DNA of 64,000 bases from Ephemerocybe angulata. Its lineage: Eukaryota > Basidiomycota > Agaricomycetes > Agaricales > Psathyrellaceae. The stretch covers positions 682,001 through 746,000 of the forward strand of contig JAACJK010000060.1 of assembly GCA_013368325.1 (NCBI GenBank), read 5' to 3'. The notes below the pieces were generated by a model, which was not told the origin of the DNA, made no database searches, and was given only the letters and a program-made list of their open reading frames with translations. This document shows positions 34,674-45,284 of the stretch, in pieces; position 1 is the first letter of the stretch; each line of letters begins with the position of its first letter. The position numbers and the translations under genes are program-made.

Positions 34674-35713
34674 ATGCCTTCCTGGTAAGTGGCTTACACA
34701 GGATCTCCCGAAGAAATGACTAAACGTCCTCCAGGTTCTCCGCGAAGATCGATGCTGGAGGAACCCTCTCCTTGCACCCCACACATCCGACGACCATCAC
34801 CAACGCGTGTGTCTCCCAGCGGAATCCCATTGAAGAAGGGACCCGCGGGTCTCTAATCTTTGAAGAAGAACGAACGCCTCAATTGAAGGGACCAGTTGCA
34901 GCGTTTCTCAGATATGCGGTGCGCCCCCGCTTCCTCCACTCTAATTTTTCCGCCCTCCGTAGCAGCTTCTGAAGAACCGTTATTGTGTCGATAGTGCGAA
35001 CAAGTAGTCCTCGATTTGGAGTTGGAAGCCGGGAGCGTGTATTATTTGCAAGCCAAAGGATCACTGTGAGTACACACAGTCGCTATATATTGGAAGCCTC
35101 TGATAAGCTTCTCAACAGCGCCATAGACCTGGTTGGGGTTGTTAAGGACGACATCGATCAAGACGCCGCGCCCACTTCACAAACCTCACAGTCGAAGACG
35201 GTTACGCTCGGGAAGCGCAAAGCTTTGGCTTCAACCGGTGGCGAATCGGCCCCGAAGAAGGCGGCGGATGAGAAGCTGAAGGCGGCGACGGCGGCGCAGA
35301 AGAAGAAGAAGGCGGAGGAGAAGGCGGAGGAGAAGGCGGCGGCGGAGGAGGAGAAGAAGAGGAAGGCGGAGGAGAAGAGGAAGGTGGCGGAGGAGGAGAA
35401 GAAGAAGAAGGCGGAGCAGAAGAAGAAAGAGACGGAGGAGAAGAAAAAGGTTGCAGAGGAGAATAAAAAGAAGAAGTCGGAGGGAAAGAAGGGAGACGGG
35501 GAGAAGTCCACTAGAGGGGGATCTTCCCGGACTACTCGCCAACGAAGTGTCGCCAGCTCTGCTTATCAAGGAAGCGTCGCCAGTTCTAGTCGTCGTCGGA
35601 GTGTTGCCAGCTCGGTTGCGACTCGGGAAGGGGTTGAGGAGGTATGGGGAGAGGTAGACGGCAGTTGGGGTGAAGAAGACGATGGGGACGAGGAGGATGA
35701 GGAGGACCAGTAG
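34674..35713 (+). CDS. Nucleoplasmin-like domain protein with Lys/Glu-rich tail
   Basis: Exons 34674-34684, 34735-34918, 34995-35065 and 35119-35713 join with GT-AG introns of 50, 76 and 53 nt and give 286 residues. Residues about 1-100 resemble a nucleoplasmin core: PTTITNACVS, RGSLIFEE, then CEQVVLDLELEAGSVYYLQA and AIDLVGVV. A long charged tail follows (about residues 115-215), made of KKKAEEK-type repeats that should form a single helix or coiled coil. After it come Ser/Arg-rich repeats (RRRSVASS three times in variant form) and an acidic end (EEDDGDEEDEEDQ). A core plus acidic tail fits a histone-chaperone type of protein; the basic/acidic helix is unusual. It differs from the paralogue at 32392 by gaining the whole tail. 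Function is inferred from fold resemblance. Confidence 0.7.
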
Positions 35714-36009
35714 GACGTGAGTAGGATAGGGAAGCAGCCTCGAGGTAGAGGTATTTTGGGTCGAGCTTCAATTGTTAGACGTTATGTTAATGGGTGCTGG
35801 TCATTCTATAGATTGTTGGCGGAGAGCTGTGCAAAAGTTGGCGTTCTGCTGCAGTGCGTAAAGTTAAACTCGGAAGGTTTGGGGCTAGGAAGGAGGTCTG
35901 GGAGACTTGTATCAATATCTTGAAATATATTTAGGGTCGCTATTAATGATGAATGCAGAGGACGGAGGGAGTACTTACATCCACACACTATTTACCGACA
36001 CATTTAGAC
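35714..36009. other. Intergenic
   Basis: No feature seen between the stop of the nucleoplasmin-like gene and R1 copy C. Confidence 0.5.
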
Positions 36010-38060
36010 CGCATCACAATGAGGATCTTGCACCCTCAGGAGAATTGACTGCGATTACTCGACTAAAGAGTGCGCAAGATTATGGCTCGAATGGTTATTA
36101 AATATCAGTAGGTGGCCTCCCGATTGAAGCCGGGAGGAGGATCCGCAATGAACAACCCAACAACCCAAAAGCCCCACAGTCCACCATGTACGAGCGCCTA
36201 TTCCGGGCGAGTGGTGAACAAGGCCAAATCCAGCATTTTCGACCGAGTCTGCACAATGACAGCACCATCTCCGAAAGGAGTCTGAGGAGATGGAACGAAG
36301 GGGCTATTGAGAGAGATGAGAGTTGGAATAGAGGTGCCAGTGAGCGCCTGCCAGTGGGCACCGTCGGAGTTGCAAGCCTGGGAACCTCTCACCATATCTA
36401 GCGTATTGGGCAATTCCGACGAATTGGACCACCACAACGGCACGCAACGCTGCCCCATGAGTCGCCTGTGCCTGCTTGTCGGGGCTCTCTGGGGTTTATC
36501 GACATGTCAAGCAGTCCGACCGAGGGTATTGAACACCCAGGTGAGTGTAATATGCCTATATATCTCGAGGCCGAAGCTTGACTGTTCTCACCCGCCAGGC
36601 TCCAAACAGCGCGAGTAGAGACCACCAGATGCGCAGATCTGGATCCAATGCCGTCGTTGGGGCAAAGTATGTGGTCGGGTACACGATCCTGGGCTTGATA
36701 CTGAAGTTGACGCGTTTTAGCACGCCTTGGTCGTATCCAATCCAATTGTGAGTGTCGCGTCCCATTCCGAGGCAAGATGACTTACATGAGTGTAGAAATT
36801 GAACCTCCTGTGAACTCCCGGGCGTATGTGGGCTTCAGAGACCCGTTCAAATTAGCGCCGACGTCCTACACGCAGAATACCGGACCGACTGGCGCGTAGG
36901 TTCGAGGTTCGAGGTTCGAGCAAGGTTCGAGGTCCGCAAAGTTTGAACTCCTCAAGCGCTCGTAGCAACTCTGCTGCCCTGTGCTACTGTGTACCACAGG
37001 GATGCTCCTCGTCGGGATGGCCACCTTTACCACAATAAAGGAGCTTCACGGTACCCCGCATTTCCATCCAACAAAACCTTCGGTCCTATGAAGACTGTGG
37101 CGCCAACAGATTTCCTGAGCCGCCTTCTTCCTCTAGTCTTGCTGCTGCTCTCCCCAAGGCTAGAGATCTCGCAGGCTAGACTTGAGCGAAGGATTGGCAT
37201 GGAGGTCGACGATAGACTTCGAACCTTCCTGGAAGGTCGGTCGCCTATCAACCCTCTCCCCCGCTTCCCTCTTTTAAAGTGTTCTGATGACTGCTTGATT
37301 CTAGGATCTTTCGGGCGTTTAGCAATCCGTGTATAGCTTCGTCGAGCTCCAGTGCGTCCCCATTTCATCAGGATCCTCCGAAGCAGATAGATCAAGCTCA
37401 ACACCACCCGCCCCTTCGTACATGCCGGCGTTCTCGTCTTCCCCAGATCCCACTCTATGGATCCGCAGCGCTTCATCTCACCGTTGCCTTGCACCGGAGA
37501 ATCGATATTTACACGCCGAGACCCTGAAACTGCTCGCACCACCGTTTTACCCAATTTGAATATCTACGCCAGCCCCGTCTTGCCAGAGACACGTCACCGT
37601 CCAACATATACGGCTTTTACGCAAGGGCGAACCCGCCATCGACGCGACGCCGGCACTTGTTGTAAGTCCTCTTGCCATCAGTATTCCCTCTTCGAACTTC
37701 ATCTGACATGTCCGGGCACCCGCTTCCAGAGACGCCGCGTCCTCCTACAAGAGACCACAGCGATTCCTCCTACCCGCGCCGCGATCGAAACAGAAGAGGT
37801 TTGCCTCGAGTCCCTTTCAACCCCCCTGAGGAGCTCCAATTCTCTCGGTTTTTCCCAGTTTCCCCTCTCTCGCCGTCTTTGTCTCCTCCCTTCTTTCCCT
37901 TCCGAGTCGGGATACGATCCCGCTCTACACCTTCTATCCCACCCCCCTAGCCAATGTTCTATCCTCAGTTCACGTCCCGCGACAACAGCCGTATTGCCAA
38001 ATGGACCAGAAGCGCCCAGGCGCTTGATGTTCAGCCTCGTGACAAGATGTAACCCGATAA
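36010..38060 (+). repeat. R1 repeat family, copy C
   Basis: This is the longest R1 copy. 36370-36840 matches 13970-14450 of copy A, and 37120-38000 matches 14490-15700. The left portion (36010-36310) matches 26700-26990 in reverse. Near 36893-36945 it holds a run of heptamers (aggttcg) absent from copy A. Coding-like minus-strand text (QGVLKRVNFSIKPRIVYPTT) matches copies A and D. The copy is full of stops, so it is decayed. Confidence 0.8.
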
Positions 38061-39715
38061 AATAAGCCCCTAGTAGCTGCATACAGTGGCAGTCCCGTAG
38101 AGAATATACTTACAGTTGTACATCTATAAACAAGGGACGAGAACGGAGCGGACATTCAAAGTGTACAGATGCCGCTTCTTGGGCTTCATGAAACCTCACC
38201 TTGGTAGCACGCTTGAACTCGCCTGACTATGAATGACTAGGAGCGTGCTGTTATGGCGGCTTCTACTCTGTACAGGTCTTTTCGCCCGCCCTTCCGGTCC
38301 GTGTTTAAGCTCGCAATGGCATATTATATCCATCTCACCGTCACTCTGATACGGGCAGATTTTATCCGCCTCGAAGCCAGCCAAATCATCGGTAAGGAAT
38401 GTTAACATTGTTAACCTACCCACTTTACGGGCAGGTAGATTGACTTTGAGAGGAACTACTGCGCAATTACCTACGCTCCTGCCATTGCAAATGAGTGCGA
38501 ACAATGGGAATCTGCATGAGCCGTGACGCCATGTCATTCAACAGATTGGCACTCTATAGCGCTTACTTCGGTCACTCAGTCCAAATGATGCTGGAGAATC
38601 TTTCAGTTCAGTTTGGTCAGTCGAATGAAAGGATGCCAGGACGCATGTCGCTCACGGTGTCATATATCTAGGTGTGCCTTATCGCTGCCGTTCATGCTGT
38701 CAGGGCAAATCGAAGGGCGTAGATTTTTAAACGATGGTTAATACAATTGGTAGTATATCGTTTAGATAAAGGCGAAGGGTCGAATCTTTATTACGACCCA
38801 CCCGGTGACGGGCGACAGGACCACTTTCACGGCAGCGTCGGGCTTCAGTGTTCAAGGCCAACGGTCTCCTGGATGTGATTGGTGGATGCGACACCACCCA
38901 TGAGTGCCATTCATTGTCGGAGGTGGTCGACGATTCATTCGGCCGGGTTTGTGAGAGTTTGCCCTTCATGGGATCTAGTTGGGACAAGATGTTTGATTAG
39001 GCGGTTCGTAGAGACCCAACGAGACCACTCAACTTTCTGGGGTGATATAAAAGGAATTGCGTAAACTGCGGCGCTATCCCGCATGGTATGGAAGCGAGAA
39101 CGATGGTGTTCGCCTAGATATCGCCGAGACGATGTGGGTGGGGGGTTCAGAGGGACTACTTATCCGGTGCCTCCGTGGGCTTCGGGATCTCGGCGCGCGT
39201 GCTGCGGAACGATGAAGACGTCGACAAGAAGAGAAGATGAAGCGTTTCGGTGGAGGGTACCTCAGATCGTATGTGGAGACCTGGAGGATGCAGAGTAGTC
39301 CCGGTGGTGTTGACGGGGTAGGAGGAGGCCCGTCGCAAGACGGAGCCTGCGTTTATGAGCTTGACGAGTGTTGGCCGCTGGACGAGGTGAGGAATGTTGA
39401 AGGTGGACGCTCATCGAGTCAAAACCTGTGTATACGAGGAGAGAATAACACTAACCAGTCTTTTTTCGCTGGTCGACCATCCTAGGACACTGAGTAATCT
39501 CGCTGTCATGGTATATGGGTACGACGGCCTTGGGCCGAGGGTTGAACCTGCATAGTACACCAAACGGTGAGCCGGCCTTCCCTCCTCCTACCATGTTAGA
39601 CCATTACCTGGGTAAAGGGTCATCTGGATCTCTAAAATTCAAACCCAATCAACCCCATACAACCTCTAGATTTGGCCAGCACTCATATCAGAAGTCGTTG
39701 CGACGAAAGGTCAAT
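38061..39715. other. Mostly empty; possible decayed nucleoplasmin-like exons
   Basis: On the minus strand at about 38395-38470 the text VVPLKVNLP, an intron-like gap and then DLAGFEADK resemble exons 3 and 4 of the gene at 32392 (FTIHLAGFEY). I cannot assemble a gene, so this is at most a decayed third paralogue. Frames at 39083-39485 (plus) show nothing recognisable. A plus frame of 132 codons at 39515-39913 begins here, is basic and Ser-rich, and has no known domain. Confidence 0.35.
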
Positions 39716-39739
39716 CCGCAGGCCTTGCGAGGCCTGCGG
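39694..39739. repeat. Two adjacent hairpins sharing a TGCG loop
   Basis: TCGT-TGCG-ACGA (about 39696-39707) is followed 8 nt later by a perfect 10-bp stem, ccgcaggcct-tgcg-aggcctgcgg (39716-39739). Both loops are TGCG. The pair lies inside a plus-strand frame of unknown function. Confidence 0.8.
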
Positions 39740-40019
39740 GCAGAGCCAAAGAGAAGCATGGGTAAAGTGGAAGAGTCCCGAAAGCGACGAACATCCCTAA
39801 ATGCTCAAGCGTCGAGGAAGGTGACATCATGGTCGGTTGAGAGCTTCAATTGGGATGCTGTTGATGGCTCAGCCCGCTCCAGTGCCAGGGAAGGTTCGCA
39901 CGTTGAGCGCTAAAGCCTCCGCGGGCGCTAATGGTCTATCGACGCGTTGTTGAAGTGGAGGAGTGTCTCCCGACTGAATCTTAGAAGAGCAGGAAGCGAA
40001 TGTGAGCACAGGTTGCGAG

Positions 40020-41080
40020 CACAGAGAGGAGAGATTTATTCAGCAAAGTTGTACAGGTGAGTAATATGGACGGGGGGTAGAGCCAGACAGAAACAGGAAG
40101 ACACGTATCAGACAAGACAAGTAGGAAACAAAGTGAAAAGAAAAAAGGAGAAGCAGAAGCAGAAAAAACACAAACCCAGGATGGAGGATGGGCAGCATGA
40201 GGTGGTTCAGAACCAAGAGTATAAAATGGGTGTTGGAACTACGGAGGGTACTGAGGAGAAGTAGGGAATAAAGGCCAAAGCCTGGAGCCCAAGGGTGATG
40301 AGAGAGATAGGTTGAATGAAACCAAGGAAAAAAAAGCGAAGGCCAAAGGATGGTAGCATGGAAGATAGGAAAGACGCCGCACGCCAAGACAAGGAGGATG
40401 GATAGAAGGCAAGATGGTTGTGGGAAACAAAAAAGGTCGGTCAAGCATTAACACAACAACGACAAAAAAATGCGAGCACATCACAGGCTGCGAACGAAAA
40501 GACGACCGAGGCGAACAGGATGTAAGAGATGGTGATAAGGTGCTTTGAGATGAATCACCGTCCGGGTTTTAAATCGCCCAGGGTCGAGGGAGAGGAAGAG
40601 AATAACTCGGCAGAAGAAGAACAATCGAAAACAAGAACACCATCATTAAAACGACGACACATAAAGAGAACGAGAGATAAAAACGAAGAAGGAATGGCGG
40701 TTTGCAGAGAGCAAGTCGTTATAACTAGCCGGTGGGTAGCAGAGGACGAAACAAGCGATGGCTGAGAAAATGGATATAGGGTGGGGATAGGGGTCGAACC
40801 AAAACGACTATGCCAACCAACCTTTCGTCGAAATATCAAAAGAATGTGAAGAATAGAGCGAGAGAGTGGAGAGATGGTAGAGAGATAAGACAAGATAGCG
40901 CTGGTAGGCATCAGGATATTATGTGGCTTGGGAGGTATCCATTCGTAGAGAGATAAGACAAGATAGCGCTGGTAGGCATCAGGATATTATGTGGCTTGGG
41001 AGGTATCCATTCAGACAGAGAACCGAGGACAAAGACGAAGACGAAGGCGAAGAAAGCAAGACCGCCAGAACCAAACACAC
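40020..41080. other. Strongly purine-biased stretch without a gene
   Basis: The plus strand is rich in A and G over about 1 kb, with runs such as agaaaaaaggagaagcagaa. The long minus-strand frames here are poly-Leu/Phe/Ser artefacts of that bias. A 68-bp exact tandem duplication lies at 40877-41012. Confidence 0.6.
40877..41012. repeat. 68-bp exact tandem duplication
   Basis: gtagagagataagacaagat and the following 48 bases recur without visible change at 40945, so the event is recent. Confidence 0.95.
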
Positions 41081-41084
41081 CGCA

Positions 41085-41952
41085 CACATCGAGAGTTCTT
41101 GGGGGAGGTGTTTGGGAGGGGTGAGGAGGGCGCTGGGAGGATGGTCGGGAGTGTGCGGCGGTTCTCGAAGGCCGAGGCGGGGGAGGACGAGGAGGAGTGG
41201 ATTCGGGAGCTCGTGGATATTGGCGTTGATCGGCTCGTGGCTCCGCTGAAGGTGTGTCTTCCCTGTATTGAAATCAATGCATAGGAGCTGACGTGGGCTT
41301 TAGAATCGTGTCCTTCAGACACTGTGATGCTCACGCCGCCACTGTACATCCTCGACCACGCGCAAGTGCTCAAGGAGGTCATGTCCGTGTACCAGTCGTC
41401 CGTCCTGCACGAAAGCCGGGGAAAAGCAGAAGGCTGGGCTCGGGAGTGAATTTGGGGAGGTGCTGGATGTCGCTATCGATCCTGTGGTGGAAAGCGTGAT
41501 AAAGGGCGGCGAGGAGAAGGACAAGCTGAGGCCGAGGTGGAACGCGAGTGTGTGGATCGTGAACTGCCTCACGTATATCCTGGTAGGTTTCCCGCCTTCG
41601 GTTCAAAAGGTATCACCAGGCTGACTGTTAGAGCGTCGTCGAGCTTAGAGCGTCGTCGAGCCTTTCTCCTCCTTCACGCAGGAGAAGCAGGATGGTATCA
41701 AGACTCTCCTCGATACCCGCGTCGCCGCGCTCATCGAAGAACACACCACCTCCCTCCTCGACGAATCCGGCCTTTTCGGCGTCTACCAAACCATCGAGCA
41801 CCCGCCCAACACCTCCGAGCCGCTGTCCCACTTCCGCGAGACGTCGCCCGCGCTGCGGGCCCTGCACCAGTTCTGCTTATTCCTCTCGTCGCCGACGGTG
41901 CCCTTCCTCGTTCCTGCGCGAAGGGGGTTTACTACGTTGGACGAGTTTACTG
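41085..41952 (+). pseudogene. COG6: COG6 (conserved oligomeric Golgi subunit 6) fragment
   Basis: COG6 belongs to the tethering complex of intra-Golgi retrograde transport. The plus strand carries VGSVRRFSKAEAGEDEEEWI, VDIGVDRLVAPLK, then after an intron DTVMLTPPLYILDHAQVLKE and SVYQSSVL. After a frameshift come FGEVLDVAIDPVVESVI and NASVWIVNCLTYIL. The next exon gives PFSSFTQEKQDGIKTLLDTR and VAALIEEH, ending at FLVPARRGFTTLDEFT. This matches the order of the C-terminal half of COG6 (DPLLQ..., MVNSLY, INEQASYVL-like, SAP..LLIPQL). The N-terminal half and the last part are absent. A 17-bp duplication spans a splice acceptor (41628-41661). The breaks indicate a dead fragment. Confidence 0.85.
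41628..41661 (+). repeat. 17-bp tandem duplication that copies a splice acceptor
   Basis: ttagagcgtcgtcgagc occurs twice in a row, at 41628 and 41645. Each copy contains the TTAG acceptor of the last COG6 intron plus the first exon bases, so either AG could serve. Using the second restores the original reading frame. Confidence 0.9.
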
Positions 41953-42018
41953 TACGTGTAGATTCAAGTGTTACTTATAGGTCCATCTTTGTAAATACAA
42001 TCGGTTTTTGCGTGTTTT

Positions 42019-42420
42019 CTACAACAACTTCGCACACAGGGCAAAAAGGAAAACGGCGATGATCGCCAAGAAGACTATGGCGGTGGTTTCGAAGCACTTG
42101 GACTTCCGAATGCGGCGGCCCCGCGTGCGTACGTTATAAACATTGGCTGCATGAACGACTGCAGAAATTTGAGAAAAGGTGCCCAATTTTGAAAGCGCGG
42201 ACTCACTTTTCAAGCGTTCGATATGAAAATTGTGCGCGCCGTCCCAATAACGGCCGCCATCATTCTCACTGGCGCATCACAGTATCAATAAATGTACATA
42301 AAGAGAAAGAGTGCATCTTACCTGGGGAGGGAAGTTGCAGAAAAGGAGCCTGAGGGCATTGTTGTCAGTGATGATTGTGGTGGTAGTTGAAGGAGAGTTG
42401 CCATCGATGACCTGGCATCG
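42019..42420 (-). CDS. Possible tail-anchored membrane protein, C-terminal exons
   Basis: On the minus strand three exon-like pieces join in phase: one ending at a gtaagatgc donor (about 42321), one encoding ENDGGRYWDGAHNFHIERLK, and one encoding VHAANVYNVRTRGRRIRKSK followed by a single hydrophobic helix (TTAIVFLAIIAVFLFALC) a few residues before the stop. A basic stretch before a terminal helix fits a tail-anchored protein with its body in the cytosol. The N-terminal limit is unclear and no family is recognised. The exons may be the rest of a longer gene. Confidence 0.35.
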
Positions 42421-43419
42421 TTTGGTTTAAAAGCTCTGCGTGTACCTGCGTACACCTGTTTGTAACACAGGTTGAATAAAAGTTTAGTTGAAGACTGAAG
42501 TGGAGAAAGGTTCCATGGTATCCAAGTCACCCACTCCCAACTGGTGGTTCTAGCTCAAGGCAGCCAGCAAGACATCCATCCATGGGGTTACTGTGGCTAC
42601 TGTAAACGCGCGCTGTAGCTGACTGCGTCCCGGATCCTACACCTCATGCGACGCCTCGACCTGAAGGGAAGCCATCGAAACAACATGGTTCTTGGGCGCG
42701 GCCTCTCAACGTTCAACTCGCGTCGCCTGGCGGTAGTTACCGCATTTGGTCGAATAAAGACGACATGGGGTGGCATGCGCTGTGGACTGTGGCATATGTA
42801 CGGTAGTAGTCTGTATGTCTACTGGAGAGCAAGACGAGGAATTAGTTAAAACAAGGGAAATAACGAGGGCTTGTATATTATGGAGAGCCATCTCCAGCTC
42901 ACGGAGCGCTGCCGTACTCAGCTCGAGAAACGGGGTTCGAGGAGACGCAGGTGGTTAAGCGCCCGAATGGAGCGCCCGAATGGATGACTCAGATGCTGAC
43001 TAATGGTCCAATTGCTAACGCGTGTCTCCTCGACAGCGACTTCTACGTTTACCAAGACGGCAGAACTGGGGAACAAGCATCGGTAAGTACAACGATTGGA
43101 TTGAAGGAACTAACGAAGTACGATATTTAGGTACGAGGTACGATGGGGACGAGGGGTCCGATGGTGGCAAGACGCCGGCTGATCATGGGACTGGTCCCGA
43201 CGATCGGGGATAACGACCAGGTTCGTAGTCTACTTCAAGTTCGGATGAAGCGTACGAGAGCGCTAGGCAGCGGGCTAGTGATAGCCTGGACGTGGGATGG
43301 TAGACGGGGACCACTCGTTGCGCACTCAGGCTGCGCTTCACTGCCATTCTTTAATCCTCGTTCTCCTATCTATCGCTCTGCCACTACTCCATACTGACCT
43401 TCTTCCTTCACGCTCGCAG
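42421..43419. other. No supported gene
   Basis: Nothing recognisable. A 13-bp duplication (gcgcccgaatgga twice) lies at 42959-42984. Confidence 0.5.
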
Positions 43420-43533
43420 GTTGGCCAACTCAGTACGCTCGCCAACGAGGTAACTCGGGTAAGTTTGGAGGTTGGAACAGAGGGTATCCTTGGAGGTCAG
43501 GCGACGGTGCCGGGTGTGCAGGGCATGTGGAAG
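43420..43533 (+). pseudogene. NIK1: NIK1/OS-1-type histidine kinase HAMP exon, piece 1
   Basis: This exon encodes [20 protein letters not shown], then [14 protein letters not shown], and ends at a GTACGT donor. It is one unit of the tandem HAMP array of group III hybrid kinases, the fungal osmosensors that signal to the Hog1 pathway. The next expected residues (LTDNVN) appear only at 45287, after about 1.75 kb occupied by VID27-like sequence. No upstream HAMP exon was found. Confidence 0.9.
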
Positions 43534-43629
43534 GTACGTTTCGATTGGCTTGGGGAGGTCGATATAAGCTTACAGTTTCGTTCATCGTTCCGTCCTACTC
43601 TATCGCCTTCGCCGTCCGAATTACCCCCT

Positions 43630-45284
43630 CTTGTCGACCATGCTAGCCGTCCTCGTCGTTCCCCATTCGCCTTCCACCCTCTCGACATTCATCTCTTCGC
43701 GTCTCTCGCTGCCGTCGTCGTCGTTCGGATCTACAGAATCGGCAAAGTCTGGCGTTCGTACCATCTCTCGACCGTCCTATAGCAGTGGGGTTGACAATTC
43801 GCTTATCGCAGAGGACCCAAATGCTGCTGAGGTTGTCAAGATTTCGTCAGGTACTTCAGACTCTCCGATCGTCATACTTCGATGCATTAACATTGCCCAG
43901 GACAACTCTTCTTGACTCGCGCTGGTATCCTTCGTAGCAACAGAGAATGCATGTATGTAAAAGCTTCCAGTTGCGCACCTCCTCCAGCTCACACTTTTAA
44001 GCTACAATGAGGCCATGGCGACCATTCGACGCATCCCCCAGATGGACCATAACTTCCAACTCGTTATCACTCGTGTTTACGAAGATGAAGATCAAGGCCT
44101 CTTGGCAGAGGACGACGAGAGTGCGTGCACTCGCCACCGTGGAACCTTCAATTGTGTACTAACACAGCACCTACCAACAGCCGACGAAGAGCGCGTTTTC
44201 TTGGTCGGTGAAGAGTTGGACTTCAGGCCAGGAGTGACCGATGGCGAGCCAACGTTCGACCACTCGGGCATTGTTACTGCCCAGATCGTGCGAGGGGGCT
44301 CTGGGTACGACTATTACCTCTCCGCAGCAACGTCGGATGATCATCTCCTCTTGCACAAAATCGCGAGCGAGCTGAACCAACGGTGTTCGAAGAAGATAAG
44401 GACCCTTAAATGGAATCACACGGGGGACAATGGTGTTGGGCACAGTTGGCTGTTCAGATTTGAGAATGATGAGGACTACCAAGCGTTTACAAGCACCTTC
44501 ATGAGTTGCCTCTGGGAGACTACGAACCAAACATCGTGGGCCAAGATCAAGGTGCGTGTCGTGCAGTTACTTCTATACCTCAGGGTGCTGACTCCTTGTT
44601 CAGGCTGACGAACAAGACTATGTCATGCGATCTGCGAATGACGAAGACGTTGAGATGAAGGATGTGGAGGATTCTGACGAAGATGAAGACGCCGTCCAGT
44701 CAGCCTTGGACCCAGATGAAGGTACGTCGCAGGTCGATATTCAAAACGTAATTTTTTCTGAACTGGGTTACAGAGCCAAGCGATGACGAGGAAGAGGACG
44801 AAGTTCATCTAGAGAGACCTCCAAGGAGACGTAGACGAGCTGTTCGAATTCGTCTGCCCAGACACAAACGCCCCAACGAGAGCCTTCTTCGAGACTTGCA
44901 TGTATCGCGCCATGTTTGAGCGCAAGTACAAGCGCAGCGCTGATATGGCATCGGAGGCTGCCCTTGACGAATCTGTTTACAAGTGCGTTTGAGCCATCGT
45001 TTCCATGGGGCCCTTGTTCTAATCCGTATATAGACCTCCCCCTCCTAAAGCCACCAGACTTCAAATCTCGAGCCGGAAAGCCTCACCGTCAACGAGCAAG
45101 ATCTCTTCAGCCCCCGTGCCTTCCCCACAGGAACCCCAGGCTGAACCCGAACCAATCGCCGAAGAAACGGCCATGTCTGTTGAACCTTCCGCTCCCCGCG
45201 AATCTCTGGGCCTCACACCAACACCCCTTCCCAATGCTGAAACGATACACTCTGTCGAAGCGGGGCTTTACCATTGGAATGCCG
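43630..45284 (+). pseudogene. VID27: VID27-like gene, 5' half only, embedded in the NIK1 remnant
   Basis: VID27 proteins have an N-terminal and PH-like region and a C-terminal beta-propeller. Plus-strand exons encode DPNAAEVVKISSG, LTRAGILRSNRECMY, NEAMATIRRIPQMDHNFQLV, LFRFENDEDYQAF, then CLWETTNQTSWAKIK. Next come DEQDYVMRSANDEDVEMKD with an acidic run, FFETCMYRAMFERKYKRSAD, a Pro-rich linker and AGLYHWNAD. Introns are short GT-AG and several join in phase. At about 45285 the text changes directly into NIK1 HAMP sequence, and the propeller half is missing. The start lies near 43630-43760 and is not fixed. The coding text is well preserved, so the fusion may be fairly recent. Confidence 0.8.

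Noticed and set aside
35158..35569. Leu/Phe/Ser-rich minus-strand frames
   Set aside because: They are the antisense of the Lys/Glu-rich tail of the nucleoplasmin-like gene.
40040..40560. Long Leu/Phe-rich minus-strand frames that look like membrane proteins
   Set aside because: They are products of the purine skew of the plus strand; several frames overlap with the same bias and none has introns, motifs or a sensible start.
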